DNA of 64,000 bases. Origin: CABZJG01 sp902512685. Its GTDB lineage: Bacteria; Pseudomonadota; Alphaproteobacteria; Rhodobacterales; Rhodobacteraceae. Positions 9,381-18,789 of the stretch are shown here, piece by piece; positions within the stretch are counted from its first letter, which is position 1; every line of letters begins with the position of its first letter. The stretch lies in NCBI GenBank assembly GCA_051201605.1, contig CP179201.1:2480001-2544000 (forward strand), written 5' to 3'. Below the pieces are notes generated by a model. The model saw nothing but the letters and a program-made list of their open reading frames with translations. It did no database searches and was not told where the DNA came from. The translations under genes and the position numbers were made by a program.

Positions 9381-11644
9381 TTACGTGCTTCCTTAGTCAT
9401 CGCTATCGCGTCTTGCAAAGCGTGTGTTGGCAGTAAAATAACTGCCTTGGCCCCTTTAAAATCGGCCCCGTCAAACGGATCGGCATCCTCAAGTCTTAGG
9501 CTGCCTCCGTGCTCTTCTATAATCTTTCGAACAATCGCCAAGCCCAACCCCGTGCCTTTGTCCCGCGTGGTCACATAGGGCTCAAAGAGACGGGCCCGAT
9601 CGGTTGGAAGCCCGATTCCATTGTCAGCCACCGTGATGCAAAGCTGCTGTGCGCTTGGTGTCATCTTAATCTTGATCCGGCCGGGCACATCGGCGCCTTT
9701 AGGTTTTTCAAGCCGTGTCTCGATTGCCTCGCCGGCGTTTTTCAAAAGATTTGTAAAGGCTTGCGAAACCATGGTTGCATCAATTTCGGTTAAAACTGGC
9801 GTGCTCGGTATGTCGATCTCAAAGGCGACATCGGGTTGACCAGCCTCTTGCAATAAAACCGCAGCGCGCAAAATTTCCACAATATCTTCACGGCGTTTGT
9901 CGGGTTCAGGCATGCGTGCAAATTTCGAAAACTCGTCGACAATGCGGCGTAAATCATTGGTTTGGCGAATAATGACGTCGGTCATTTGCTCAACCGCTTC
10001 TTCATCACAATCCAGTTTTGCGATGAATTTGCGCCGGATGCGTTCGGCCGACAACTGAATAGGGGTCAGAGGATTTTTGATCTCATGGGCAATTCGCCGC
10101 GCCACATCGCCCCAAGCCGCCGATCTTTGCGCTGAGACCAAATCGGTAATGTCATCAAATGCAACCACATAGCCTTCAAGGCTCTGATCTTCTTGGCGGC
10201 GGGGGGCCATGCGCACCAAAAGGTTTTCCAAGCGGCCCGACCGCACCACTTTTACTTCCTCTTGAATACTGTCAAGCTGACCTTTGCGCAGGCGCTCATA
10301 AAGCGGGAAAAACTCCGGCACCGCGACAGACAAATTGGTCAATTGTTGTTCACTTTTCCACCTTAGCAAACGTTGCGCCGACGGGTTCACAAAAGATACC
10401 CGCCCCTCGGCATCAAGCCCGACGACGCCCGAGGTCACCGAGCTAAGCACTGAATCAAATAACCGTCTGCGCCTTTCAATTTGGTTTGTATTTTCAACCA
10501 AGGCATCTCTTTGAACTTTAAGTTGACCTGTCATTTGGTTGAAATACTTAGATAAAAGAGACAGCTCATCTTCACCTTCCTCTTCAATCACACGGGTTTC
10601 AAACTTACCTTCGCCAACCCGCTGTGCGGCCCCGGCAAGCCGCCCTATCGGGCGCGACAGGCGCTCTGCGAACAGCAGCGCAAGCCAGATCGAGGACACA
10701 ATCAGCAACACGGCAAAGGCCAGATAAAGCAATGCAAATTCAAATAATTTCTTACTGGCGTCTTGTTCAAGCTGTTGGTACAGCTTGGCGGTTTCTTGTG
10801 TTTCATCCAGCAAGGCCAGCAGGTTGCCGTCAACCTGACGCGAGACAAGCAAATAATAATCTGGAAACCCAGAAAGATAGGCCAGAGCCCTGAGTTCATC
10901 ATTTTGCCAGTCTTCGATTAATACAACCGACTTTAACGAGGCATCAATTTGGCTGGGGTCGGGTTTTTCATAATCAAATAGATAAGACCGATGCCCGCGC
11001 AGGACCAATTCCCCTTGCCCATTAATAATAAAGGCTTCGCGCAGGCCGCGTTGAATGTTTTGCTGCTCTTGGCTGAGCGTTTCGCGCAGGGCTTGCGGAT
11101 CAAAGCGAATTTGCGATTTGCGGTATTGCTCAAGGATTTGCACAAGCGCCGATGCGTCTTCGGACATTGAGCTCATTTGATCCTCTTCATAGGCCTGCGC
11201 GGCGGCAAGAGAATCTGCAATGACGCCCTTCACCCGATCTGAAAACCAGGCCTCGAGTCCCATATTGATCGATAAAAGGGCAAAAACAGCGACCGTGATT
11301 GTCGGCAGCAAAGCCATGACCGTAAAGACACCGGTGAGGCGCAAATGCAACCGTGATCCGGCTGATTTCTGGCGTCTTTGTGAGATGATGCGCAATATTC
11401 GTTGCGACACCAGCGCAACCGTGACCAAAACATAAATGATATCGGCCATAACAACCAAGCGCATTACACTCGATCGCGCATTTTGCTCTAATGGGCCCAG
11501 CACAAGATAGGTGCCAAGCACCAAAATAGGCCCCAGCAAAACCAAGCCGATATTGACAATGGTTAAAAACCGCTTTTGCCGCCGCAATTGCAGCGCCCGG
11601 CTCCAGATTGGCCGTGTTCCACGGGTTTTTGATGGCTTGCTCAC
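9377..11644 (-). CDS. ntrY: Membrane sensor histidine kinase NtrY
   Basis: About 755 residues. There are hydrophobic segments near residues 30-50, 65-85, 105-130 and 310-335, the last followed by a HAMP domain (LSRPIGRLAGAAQRVGEG). A PAS domain follows (SSVTSGVVGLDAEGRVSFVN), then HisKA with the phospho-accepting His in RRIAHEIKNPLTPI, and HATPase with N-box NLLKNAGEAI, DNGIGLP and GTGLGLAIV. The long loop between the third and fourth segments is predicted periplasmic. The start is uncertain: I use the GTG at 11644 because GGGGAGG lies just ahead, though the spacing is short; a TTG at 11656 is the alternative. It is the cognate kinase of NtrX, overlapping it by 4 bases. Confidence 0.94.
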   Translation of the reverse strand: MSKPSKTRGTRPIWSRALQLRRQKRFLTIVNIGLVLLGPILVLGTYLVLGPLEQNARSSVMRLVVMADIIYVLVTVALVSQRILRIISQRRQKSAGSRLHLRLTGVFTVMALLPTITVAVFALLSINMGLEAWFSDRVKGVIADSLAAAQAYEEDQMSSMSEDASALVQILEQYRKSQIRFDPQALRETLSQEQQNIQRGLREAFIINGQGELVLRGHRSYLFDYEKPDPSQIDASLKSVVLIEDWQNDELRALAYLSGFPDYYLLVSRQVDGNLLALLDETQETAKLYQQLEQDASKKLFEFALLYLAFAVLLIVSSIWLALLFAERLSRPIGRLAGAAQRVGEGKFETRVIEEEGEDELSLLSKYFNQMTGQLKVQRDALVENTNQIERRRRLFDSVLSSVTSGVVGLDAEGRVSFVNPSAQRLLRWKSEQQLTNLSVAVPEFFPLYERLRKGQLDSIQEEVKVVRSGRLENLLVRMAPRRQEDQSLEGYVVAFDDITDLVSAQRSAAWGDVARRIAHEIKNPLTPIQLSAERIRRKFIAKLDCDEEAVEQMTDVIIRQTNDLRRIVDEFSKFARMPEPDKRREDIVEILRAAVLLQEAGQPDVAFEIDIPSTPVLTEIDATMVSQAFTNLLKNAGEAIETRLEKPKGADVPGRIKIKMTPSAQQLCITVADNGIGLPTDRARLFEPYVTTRDKGTGLGLAIVRKIIEEHGGSLRLEDADPFDGADFKGAKAVILLPTHALQDAIAMTKEARK

Positions 11645-11695
11645 GGCCCTCCCCAATGTGACAAAGCGGTCGGCACCCTGCTGCCTGTTGCTTGA

Positions 11696-13072
11696 TTACA
11701 TCAGTTTTCGTCGACGTGTGACCTTAATGTCAAGCTCATTGATTTTTTTACGCAAAGTATTGCGGTTAATCCCCAGCAAATTGGCGCATTTTGCTTGATT
11801 GCCGCCACTGGCTTCCAATGCGATTTCGATCAAGGGGGCTTCAACCTCACGAAGAATGCGCGCATGCAGCCCGGGCGGCGGTAAAATATTGCCGTGCAGA
11901 TCAAAATAGCGGCGCAAGTGGCGCTCGACATCAGCTGATAAACGGTCGGTTGAACCTTTTTGCAAATTAAGGTTCATTTCCGGTTGGTTGCCCAGTGCCT
12001 GCTCAACCTCAGTGAGCGAAATCTCAACGCCTCTTGCCGTCAGCCCAAGCCGTTTGACAACATTTTCCAGTTGCCGCACATTGCCGGGCCAGCTGTAGTT
12101 GCGAAACAGTTGCGCCGCTTGCTCGGACATCAGACGCCGGATGGCCCCATCCCGCTCGACGCGGTTTAAAAAGTAATCGCAGAGCAATTGAATATCATCC
12201 ACCCTTTCGCGCAGGGAAGGCACTTGGATCGTGGCCCCGCCAAGCCGGTAATACAGATCGCGCCGCACCGCGGCTTGATCAACCGCTTCGCTAACCTCGC
12301 CCTGCATGGTGGCGATAAAGCGAGGCGAAAAATCCCCCGGCGTGTCGATCATCCGGACAATACGGCCCTGCCCTTCTTCGTTAATATCGCTAATTTCCTC
12401 GATTAAAATCGTCCCGCCCTTGGCCCGCGCCAAAATTTTGGCTGGCCCATCAAGCGCCACCAAATCCGCTTCGGTGACGGTGACAAAGGGCAGGTTCCGG
12501 CGATCTGAATAATTGTGCAGCACTTTTGATATAAGTGTTTTTCCGGTGCCCGACTCGCCCGAAATAAGAACCGGAAGATCGGCATTCATAACCCGCGCCA
12601 CCAGCCGGTAGAGCCCCTGCATGGCGGGTGTTTTGCCGATCAGCGGCAGGCCCCCCTCTTGTGTCTCATCACCCATGTCCGGCTCGGCCACCTGACGCCG
12701 TGCAGGGCGCCGGTGCTCTAAGGCTTTGGCGCAACGCTTCATCAGATCGGGCAAATCAAACGGTTTGGGCAAATAGTCAAAGGCCTCAGCCTCTGCTGCA
12801 TGTATGGCGGTCATAATCGTATTTTGCGCCGAGATTACGATCACCGGCAATTCCGGCCGGTCCTGGGATATTTTGGGCAACATTTCCAACCCATTGCCAT
12901 CTGGCATCATCACGTCTGTGATCACCGCATCGCCTTTGCCTTCTTCCACCCAGCGCATCAATGTGGTCAGGCTTGATGTGGCATGCACGCGGCATCCCGC
13001 GCGGGTTAAGGCTTGGGTCAAAACGGTGCGTATTGTGCGATCATCATCAGCAACAAGGACTGTACCATCCAT
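11696..13072 (-). CDS. ntrC: Nitrogen regulator NtrC, Rhodobacter type without GAFTGA loop
   Basis: A 458-residue response regulator: receiver domain with Asp53 (VITDVMMPDG) and Lys103 (YLPKPFD), AAA+ domain with Walker A GESGTGK at 172-178, and Fis-type HTH (GNQAKCANLLGINRNTLRKK). Between Walker A and Walker B, where enhancer-binding proteins carry LFGHEKGAFTGA, this protein has VALDGPAKILARAKGG, so the sigma-54 contact loop is deleted; Walker B also reads ILIEEIS instead of LDEI. This is the form known from Rhodobacter capsulatus NtrC, which activates sigma-70 promoters. The start overlaps the ntrB stop (TAATG). Expected targets include ammonium transport and organic-nitrogen genes such as those elsewhere in the window, but no site was located. 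Confidence 0.96.
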   Translation of the reverse strand: MDGTVLVADDDRTIRTVLTQALTRAGCRVHATSSLTTLMRWVEEGKGDAVITDVMMPDGNGLEMLPKISQDRPELPVIVISAQNTIMTAIHAAEAEAFDYLPKPFDLPDLMKRCAKALEHRRPARRQVAEPDMGDETQEGGLPLIGKTPAMQGLYRLVARVMNADLPVLISGESGTGKTLISKVLHNYSDRRNLPFVTVTEADLVALDGPAKILARAKGGTILIEEISDINEEGQGRIVRMIDTPGDFSPRFIATMQGEVSEAVDQAAVRRDLYYRLGGATIQVPSLRERVDDIQLLCDYFLNRVERDGAIRRLMSEQAAQLFRNYSWPGNVRQLENVVKRLGLTARGVEISLTEVEQALGNQPEMNLNLQKGSTDRLSADVERHLRRYFDLHGNILPPPGLHARILREVEAPLIEIALEASGGNQAKCANLLGINRNTLRKKINELDIKVTRRRKLM

Positions 13073-14163
13073 TATAGATCTCCTTTATCGGCCCGCTCGG
13101 GCGGCATAACAGGCAAGGAAATACGAAATACGGTTTTGCCGGGAACCGAATCGACAGAAATCCAACCATCATGATCGGAAATAATTTTACTGGCCAAGGC
13201 CAGCCCAAGGCCGGTTCCATTTTCACGGCCCGACACAAAGGGATCAAAAATATCCGCGCGGATATCGTCCGGCAGCCCCGGCCCATCATCACAAATTTCA
13301 ACCTGTAGCGGCAGCGACTTGCCTTCACCATCCGAGCGGCGCAGACGAAAGGAATGCTCATAATAAGTGCGGAGCCGGATCGTACCACCGGTTGCACTGG
13401 CGGCCTCTGAGGCATTTCTAACCAAATTGAGCATCACCTGAAGCAATTGATCGCCGTCACCCTGAACGGCCGGCAACGATGGATCATAATCTTCAACGAT
13501 CTTCATATGCGCACCAAAGCCTACCTGTGCAGAGCGCCGCACACGGTCGAGAACATCATGAATATTGACTTCGTTTTTTTCTAAGGATTTGAGATTGCCA
13601 AATTGCTCAACCTGCTCAAGAAGCTTCACAATCCGCCGGGTTTCCGCAACAATCAAATCAGTCAGCTCTAAATCCTTGTGTCCAAGCCCCATCGACAGCA
13701 ACTGCGCAGCGCCGGTAATTCCAGCAAGTGGGTTTTTAATTTCATGCGCCAGCATTTCGGCCATCCCGATCGCCGACTTTGCGGCGGACTTAACGGTTTG
13801 AGTTTGGGTCATCCGCCCGGCCAATTCACGTGGGGCTATAAGCAGAACCATCATCTCTGGATGACCCGCTATCGGTGCAAATTTAAGATTGCATTGCAGT
13901 GGTGCCCGATCACCAGTGCCCACATCTACATCGTTGACAAAAAGCGGGGTCGCATTGCGCCGCGCCCGTTGAAAGCTCTTCTCCAATGGAGCATCAACCA
14001 TCAACCGATCCCACAAGGGTTCGCCCTGCACAGCGCGCAGCGAGAGGTTGAAAAATCCTTCGGCGGCAGGGTTTATTTCAACAATTAGATCTTGAGCATC
14101 CAGCACCACCGCCGGCACTGGCAATGAATTCCAAATGGCATCCAGCGGGTTGGACATGCTCAT
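13072..14163 (-). CDS. ntrB: Nitrogen regulation sensor kinase NtrB
   Basis: A 363-residue soluble histidine kinase without membrane segments. The N-terminal PAS domain (about 10-115) contains LPVPAVVLDAQDLIVEINPAAEGFF. HisKA has the phosphorylated His in EMLAHEIKNPLAGITGAAQLL, and HATPase shows NLVRNASEAA, DDGPGLP and GTGLGLALA. NtrB is controlled by PII in the cytosol and phosphorylates NtrC, encoded immediately downstream with a one-base overlap. The start ATG overlaps the dusB stop by 4 bases (ATGA); a second in-frame ATG two codons later is possible. The dusB-ntrB-ntrC order is the classical nifR3-ntrB-ntrC arrangement. Confidence 0.96.
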   Translation of the reverse strand: MSMSNPLDAIWNSLPVPAVVLDAQDLIVEINPAAEGFFNLSLRAVQGEPLWDRLMVDAPLEKSFQRARRNATPLFVNDVDVGTGDRAPLQCNLKFAPIAGHPEMMVLLIAPRELAGRMTQTQTVKSAAKSAIGMAEMLAHEIKNPLAGITGAAQLLSMGLGHKDLELTDLIVAETRRIVKLLEQVEQFGNLKSLEKNEVNIHDVLDRVRRSAQVGFGAHMKIVEDYDPSLPAVQGDGDQLLQVMLNLVRNASEAASATGGTIRLRTYYEHSFRLRRSDGEGKSLPLQVEICDDGPGLPDDIRADIFDPFVSGRENGTGLGLALASKIISDHDGWISVDSVPGKTVFRISLPVMPPERADKGDL

Positions 14164-15137
14164 GCCGCTTGCTCCTGTTCCATCGCATCGGGCAAAACCT
14201 CAAAAACATCCTCTGGGGATGCGGCCGTCAGAATTTTCCGGCGCAGGGCCTGCGCTGTGCCAGCTTCGTCCATATACCAACCCAAATGCTTGCGCGCGAC
14301 ACGCACCCCAAGATCACGCCCGTAAAACTGTAAAATACTGTCGTAATGTTCGGCCACCAATTGGCCAAACTCTTTAAGGTTAGGGCGCGCCACCTTCGGC
14401 GCTTGAAAGAGCTCATGCGCCAATTCCGACAAGAGCCAAGGCCGCCCCTGAACGCCGCGACCAACCATGATCCCATCTGCACCGGACAGCGCCAAGGCCT
14501 GTTTGGCACTGTTTAGATTTGTAATGTCACCATTGGCAATCACCGGGATGCTGACCGCGTCTTTGACCCGTGCAATCGCGGCCCAATCTGCGCGGCCTTT
14601 GTAAAACTGGCAGCGGGTGCGGCCGTGGATTGTGATCATTTGAATGCCCGCCGCCTCGGCCCGTTTTGCAAGCTCTGGCGCATTGAGGTTTGTGTCATCC
14701 CATCCCAGACGCGTTTTCAATGTCACCGGCAGCTTGACAGCCCCCACCACGGCCTCAATCAAGCCCAGCGCATGATCAAGGTCTTTCAAAAGCGCCGAGC
14801 CGGAATATCCGGTGACCACTTTTTTCGCGGGGCAGCCCATGTTAATATCGATCATCTGCGCGCCATTGGCCTCAACCATGCGCGCAGCTTCCGCCATCCA
14901 CCGCGCTTCGCGTCCGGCAAGCTGCACAGCCGTATTTTCCGCCTCAAGCCCCAATTCGGTTTTCTCGCGGGTGCCTGCCCGCCCGATCACCATATCCTGT
15001 GAAGCAACCATTTCGCTGACAACCATCCCCGCCCCAAACCGCGACACAATTTGGCGAAAAGGCAGATCGGTAATTCCGGCAAGTGGCGCCAAGAATATGG
15101 GTGGTGAAAGCGACAAAGCCCCAGAGGATAATTGCAC
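14160..15137 (-). CDS. dusB: tRNA-dihydrouridine synthase DusB (NifR3)
   Basis: A 325-residue FMN-dependent TIM-barrel enzyme that reduces uridine in the tRNA D-loop. It shows the family signature INMGCPAKKVVTGYSGSALL with the catalytic Cys, GRTRCQFYKG, and the FMN phosphate-binding PVIANGDITN and GADGIMVGRG. The start is a GTG at 15137 preceded by AAGGAG eight bases upstream. It is the first gene of the dusB-ntrB-ntrC-ntrY-ntrX row, as in Rhodobacter nifR3, so its promoter in the 195-base gap to ispDF probably drives ntrBC too. Confidence 0.96.
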   Translation of the reverse strand: MQLSSGALSLSPPIFLAPLAGITDLPFRQIVSRFGAGMVVSEMVASQDMVIGRAGTREKTELGLEAENTAVQLAGREARWMAEAARMVEANGAQMIDINMGCPAKKVVTGYSGSALLKDLDHALGLIEAVVGAVKLPVTLKTRLGWDDTNLNAPELAKRAEAAGIQMITIHGRTRCQFYKGRADWAAIARVKDAVSIPVIANGDITNLNSAKQALALSGADGIMVGRGVQGRPWLLSELAHELFQAPKVARPNLKEFGQLVAEHYDSILQFYGRDLGVRVARKHLGWYMDEAGTAQALRRKILTAASPEDVFEVLPDAMEQEQAA

Positions 15138-15332
15138 GAAATAGGCTCCTTTCAGGGCAGCCTATGCAAACAAATACCCCAAAACAAGGCAGAGACGCCA
15201 ATTATTTAAACATTTTCTTATATTTGCCTATTTTATAATCATTTTATCTTGCCTAATTCCAAGATTGCGTCAGGGTTTGTGACCGCGTAGACAGAGACCA
15301 ATTCTTTTTGCTGAACAACCATGGACCCCTAA
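15138..15332. promoter_or_regulatory. Divergent dusB/ispDF intergenic promoter region
   Basis: A 195-base gap between divergent genes, AT-rich in the middle (15200-15255). It must hold the promoters for dusB-ntrBC and for ispDF-pgpA-cinA. I do not see a convincing NtrC site. Immediately before the ispDF ATG there is an in-frame three-codon reading frame, ATG GAC CCC TAA at 15321-15332, whose stop abuts the ispDF start codon. Confidence 0.5.
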
Positions 15333-16466
15333 ATGACCGTTGCCGCTTTAATTGTCGCCGCAGGACGCGGCCACCGCGCCGGCGGCGCAGAGCCAAAGCA
15401 ATGGCAGCATATTGCCGGAAGGCCCGTCATCGAGCATACGCTGGAACGGTTTGCCCAGCACCCGCGCATTGATCGCATTATGGTGGTGCTGCATCATGAC
15501 GACATGGACCTGCTTAAATCTATAGACTGCGAAATCACTCAAGGCGGCGCTTCGCGCGATGCTTCGGTGCGCAATGGGCTGGAGGCTTTGGCCGCCAACC
15601 CGCCTGATAAGGTGCTGATCCATGATGTCGCCCGCCCCGCGGTCAGCACTGAGGTAATAGATCGCGTGCTGGACGCCTTACAAAGTCATCCGGCGGCCGC
15701 CCCTGCCCTGCCCATCAGCGACGCGCTGTGGCATGGCGCGAACGGCAGGGTGACAGCAAGCTGTGCGCGTGACGGGCTATACCGCGCCCAAACCCCGCAA
15801 GGGTTTCATTTCGATGCCATTTTAAAAGCCCATCATGCCAATGACGCGCCTGCGGCAGATGATGTTGAAGTGGCTCGGCGCGCCGGGTTAGAGGTGGCCA
15901 TCGTTGACGGCGATGAACGCAATTTAAAAATCACCCAACCAGAAGATTTTGCGCGCGCCGCCGATGCATTAAAAGGATCGCATATGACAGACATTCGCAT
16001 GGGAAATGGCTATGACGTGCATGCGTTTGAGCCCGGCAGTGAAGTGATCCTGTGTGGTGTGCCGATCGCGCATACGGCGCAGCTGGAAGGCCATTCGGAT
16101 GCCGATGTAGCCATGCATGCCATCACCGACGCACTTTATGGGGCTATAGCCGAGGGCGATATTGGCCGGCATTTCCCGCCCTCAGACCCACAATGGAAAG
16201 ATGCCGCAAGTGCGGTGTTCTTATCGCATGCGGCGGAGTTGGTGCGCGCGCAGGGCTTTGAAATTGGCAACATAGATTGCACAATTGTGTGCGAAATGCC
16301 CAAAATAGGACCGCACGCGGCTGCCATGCAAGCCAATCTGGCAAAGATTATAGATATAGAGCCAACACGCATCAGTGTGAAAGCCACCACCAGCGAGCGT
16401 TTGGGATTTACCGGCCGCCAAGAAGGGATCGCAGCGATGGCAACTGCCGCGCTGTATAAATCATGA
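15333..16466 (+). CDS. ispDF: Bifunctional IspD/IspF of the MEP isoprenoid pathway
   Basis: A 377-residue fusion. Residues about 1-220 are IspD (2-C-methyl-D-erythritol 4-phosphate cytidylyltransferase) with the nucleotide-binding loop VAAGRGHRAGGAEPKQW, IHDVARPAV and ITQPEDF. Residues about 222-377 are IspF (MECDP synthase) beginning IRMGNGYDVHAFEPG with zinc ligands Asp and His, LEGHSDADV, AIAEGDIGRHFPPSDP, and TTSERLGFTGR near the end. The fusion is typical of alphaproteobacteria. The start ATG at 15333 follows a tiny in-frame stop. The stop overlaps pgpA by 4 bases. Confidence 0.97.
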   Translation: MTVAALIVAAGRGHRAGGAEPKQWQHIAGRPVIEHTLERFAQHPRIDRIMVVLHHDDMDLLKSIDCEITQGGASRDASVRNGLEALAANPPDKVLIHDVARPAVSTEVIDRVLDALQSHPAAAPALPISDALWHGANGRVTASCARDGLYRAQTPQGFHFDAILKAHHANDAPAADDVEVARRAGLEVAIVDGDERNLKITQPEDFARAADALKGSHMTDIRMGNGYDVHAFEPGSEVILCGVPIAHTAQLEGHSDADVAMHAITDALYGAIAEGDIGRHFPPSDPQWKDAASAVFLSHAAELVRAQGFEIGNIDCTIVCEMPKIGPHAAAMQANLAKIIDIEPTRISVKATTSERLGFTGRQEGIAAMATAALYKS

Positions 16467-16936
16467 GCGCGCCCATCGCTACACTCTTTGGCATTGGCCA
16501 TCTGCGTCCTGCCCCCGGCACATGGGGGTCACTGGCCACACTGCCGCTGTTCTGGGCCACCTATCAACTTCTTGGCTTTTCTGGGGTTATTGTCTTCACT
16601 GCCGCAATATTTTTTGTAGGATGGTGGGCCACGGAAAACTATATCCGCGCCGCCGCATCGCATGATCCCTCTGAAGTGGTGATCGACGAGGTGGCGGGTC
16701 AGTGGATTGCCCTGCTGCCCTTGGCTTTTGCAATGTCTTTTTCAAATGCACACTCTGGCGCGCTTTGGCCTGAATGGGTTGCCGCCTTTGTGCTGTTTCG
16801 CCTGTTTGATATCACAAAGCTTGGGCCAATAGGCTGGGCTGATAGACGCAATGATGCCTTGGGTGTAATGCTAGATGATTGTATTGCGGGAATTTTTGCG
16901 GGCACGGGCGTGATAATCATGACCGCTATCTGGTAA
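16463..16936 (+). CDS. pgpA: Phosphatidylglycerophosphatase A
   Basis: A 157-residue membrane phosphatase that converts phosphatidylglycerophosphate to phosphatidylglycerol. It has the family's FGIGHLRPAPGTWGSLATLP motif near the start, VIDEVAGQWIAL around residue 75, and FRLFDITKLGPIGWADRR, plus GVMLDDCIAGIFAG at the C-terminus; these carry the conserved Asp/Glu residues of the PgpA family. Three to four hydrophobic segments are visible. Its ATG overlaps the ispDF stop (ATGA), so the two are co-translated. Confidence 0.95.
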   Translation: MSAPIATLFGIGHLRPAPGTWGSLATLPLFWATYQLLGFSGVIVFTAAIFFVGWWATENYIRAAASHDPSEVVIDEVAGQWIALLPLAFAMSFSNAHSGALWPEWVAAFVLFRLFDITKLGPIGWADRRNDALGVMLDDCIAGIFAGTGVIIMTAIW

Positions 16937-16949
16937 GGACTATAACCTC

Positions 16950-17420
16950 ATGCGTGACACTATTTTACAACTGGCGTCGCAGGCAAAGCGAAAGATTGTA
17001 GTTGCAGAAAGCTGCACCGGCGGGATGCTGGCTGCGGCGCTGACTGACCTGCCCGGATCCTCAGCCGTCTTTGAGCGCGGTTTTGTGACCTATTCGAACG
17101 CGGCAAAAATTGAACTGCTTGGCGTGTCTGCGGATACTTTGGAGCGCCATGGGGCGGTTTCAGAGCCGGTGGCCAAAGACATGGCGCGCGGCGCGCTTGA
17201 GCGCTCAGGCGGCGATATTGCGCTGTCGATTACCGGCATCGCCGGTCCGGGCGGCAGCGAACACAAACCCGAAGGGCGGGTCTGCTTTGGGCTGGCTATC
17301 TCTGGCGGCGCTGTGACCAGCGAAACCATCGAATTTGGCGCCAAGGGCCGCGATGCCGTCCGCATTGCAGCGCGCGACCATGCCCTGGCAACACTTATTC
17401 AGGCGCTCCAAAGCCATTGA
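16950..17420 (+). CDS. CinA C-terminal domain protein (nicotinamide-nucleotide amidase)
   Basis: A 156-residue stand-alone CinA C-terminal domain. Conserved VVAESCTGGMLAAALTDLPGSSAVFERGFVTYSNAAK contains the catalytic Ser and the family fingerprint, followed by GDIALSITGIAGPGGS and GRVCFGLA. Such proteins deamidate NMN to nicotinate mononucleotide (PncC activity) in pyridine-nucleotide recycling. There is no N-terminal molybdopterin-binding-like domain, which is normal for the short form. It follows pgpA by 13 bases and is probably the last gene of the ispDF operon. Confidence 0.93.
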   Translation: MRDTILQLASQAKRKIVVAESCTGGMLAAALTDLPGSSAVFERGFVTYSNAAKIELLGVSADTLERHGAVSEPVAKDMARGALERSGGDIALSITGIAGPGGSEHKPEGRVCFGLAISGGAVTSETIEFGAKGRDAVRIAARDHALATLIQALQSH

Positions 17421-17582
17421 ACTTCCGCCTAATTTTACATCTTTTGAGAATTTCGTTGCACAAATTTTACGCTTTTAATGTCTAACCCCTTATCGCAGCG
17501 CTCTGTTTTGCATCATTTGCTTTGTTTTTGATCGCTTTTGGGGTCTTTGCCTCAAGAAAGTGCATCAGAGAGGAACATTCAA

Positions 17583-18764
17583 ATGAACGGAGCGGACACC
17601 GCTTGGATTATCGTCGCCACAGCGCTTGTGCTGTTTATGACATTGCCGGGGCTTGCCCTGTTTTACGGCGGGTTGGTCCGCGCGCGCAATGTGCTCAGCG
17701 TTTTCATGCATTGCTATGCAATTGCCTGCCTCATGAGCGTGCTGTGGCTTGCCTTTGGCTATTCAATCGCCTTTGGCAGCGGCACCAGCGGCTATTGGGG
17801 CGGATTGGACAAAATGTTTTTATCCGGCATCACCGCTGACAGCCTTAGCGGGACATTGCCAGAAGTTTTATTTTTCGCCTTTCAGATGACCTTTGCCATT
17901 ATCACACCCGCCTTGATCGTTGGCGCCTACGTCGAGCGCGTGGGCTTTGGTTTTGTTCTGGTATTCTCAGGCCTTTGGATGCTGCTGTGCTACGCGCCGG
18001 TGGTGCATTGGATTTGGGGCGGCGGCATGCTGAGCGATGGCGGTATTCTGGGCGCCATCGGTGTTAGGGACTTTGCCGGCGGGATTGTTGTGCATGAAAC
18101 CGCTGGTCTGGCCGCTTTAGTCTTGGCGTTTTTCTTGGGCGCGCGCAAAAACAAAACCACACCACCGCACAATCCCGGCTACGTCATGATCGGCGCAGCG
18201 ATGCTTTGGGTCGGTTGGTTTGGCTTTAACGGCGGCTCGCAGCTTGCAGCAGATGGCGGCGCGGCCATGGCGCTGACCGTCACACATATCTCAGCCGCCA
18301 CGGCCTCATTAAGCTGGGCCGCCTGGGAGCGGTTCAAATATGGCAAGGCCTCTTTGGTCGGGCTGGTGACGGGCACCATCGCGGGTCTGGCCTCCATCAC
18401 CCCAGCGTCGGGATTTGTTGGACCAGTTGAAGCCTTGGTCATTGGCGCAATCGCTGGCGTGCTCTGCCAAGAAGGCGTGAATGTAGTGCGCAATATGCTG
18501 AAGATTGACGACACGCTGGACGTCTTCGCAGTGCACGGTATCGGCGGTATCTTCGGCACCATTATCATTGCCCTCTTCGGCGCCGGCGCATGGGCGGCGC
18601 AATTGGGCGGTCTGGTCATCGTCGGTCTCTTTACCGTTATCGTGACCACTATTTTAATCAAGGTTGTCGGGGCTTTCACGCCGTTGCGCGTGGATGAAGA
18701 AACCGAAACCAACGGACTAGATCTCAGTGTCCACGGCGAACGTGCCTATGACATGAGCAGTTAA
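17583..18764 (+). CDS. amtB: Ammonium transporter Amt (first copy)
   Basis: A 393-residue Amt/MEP/Rh channel with about 11 membrane segments. I start at the ATG at 17583, after AGAGAGGAA, giving MNGADTAWIIVATALVLFMTLPGLALFYGGLVR; an upstream ATG at 17538 in the same frame would add a polar extension and has no good ribosome site. The twin pore histidines lie in GIVVHETAGLAAL and DVFAVHGIGGIFG. It is preceded by a 162-base gap and stands without the usual adjacent glnK. A strong hairpin terminator follows at 18790. Confidence 0.96.
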   Translation: MNGADTAWIIVATALVLFMTLPGLALFYGGLVRARNVLSVFMHCYAIACLMSVLWLAFGYSIAFGSGTSGYWGGLDKMFLSGITADSLSGTLPEVLFFAFQMTFAIITPALIVGAYVERVGFGFVLVFSGLWMLLCYAPVVHWIWGGGMLSDGGILGAIGVRDFAGGIVVHETAGLAALVLAFFLGARKNKTTPPHNPGYVMIGAAMLWVGWFGFNGGSQLAADGGAAMALTVTHISAATASLSWAAWERFKYGKASLVGLVTGTIAGLASITPASGFVGPVEALVIGAIAGVLCQEGVNVVRNMLKIDDTLDVFAVHGIGGIFGTIIIALFGAGAWAAQLGGLVIVGLFTVIVTTILIKVVGAFTPLRVDEETETNGLDLSVHGERAYDMSS

Positions 18765-18789
18765 GACCTCTCCTGTGTGGAAACTAGAT

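Noticed and set aside
17421..17582. Search for a glnK gene or NtrC site before the first Amt gene
   Set aside because: No open frame resembling PII and no convincing dyad were found in this 162-base gap.
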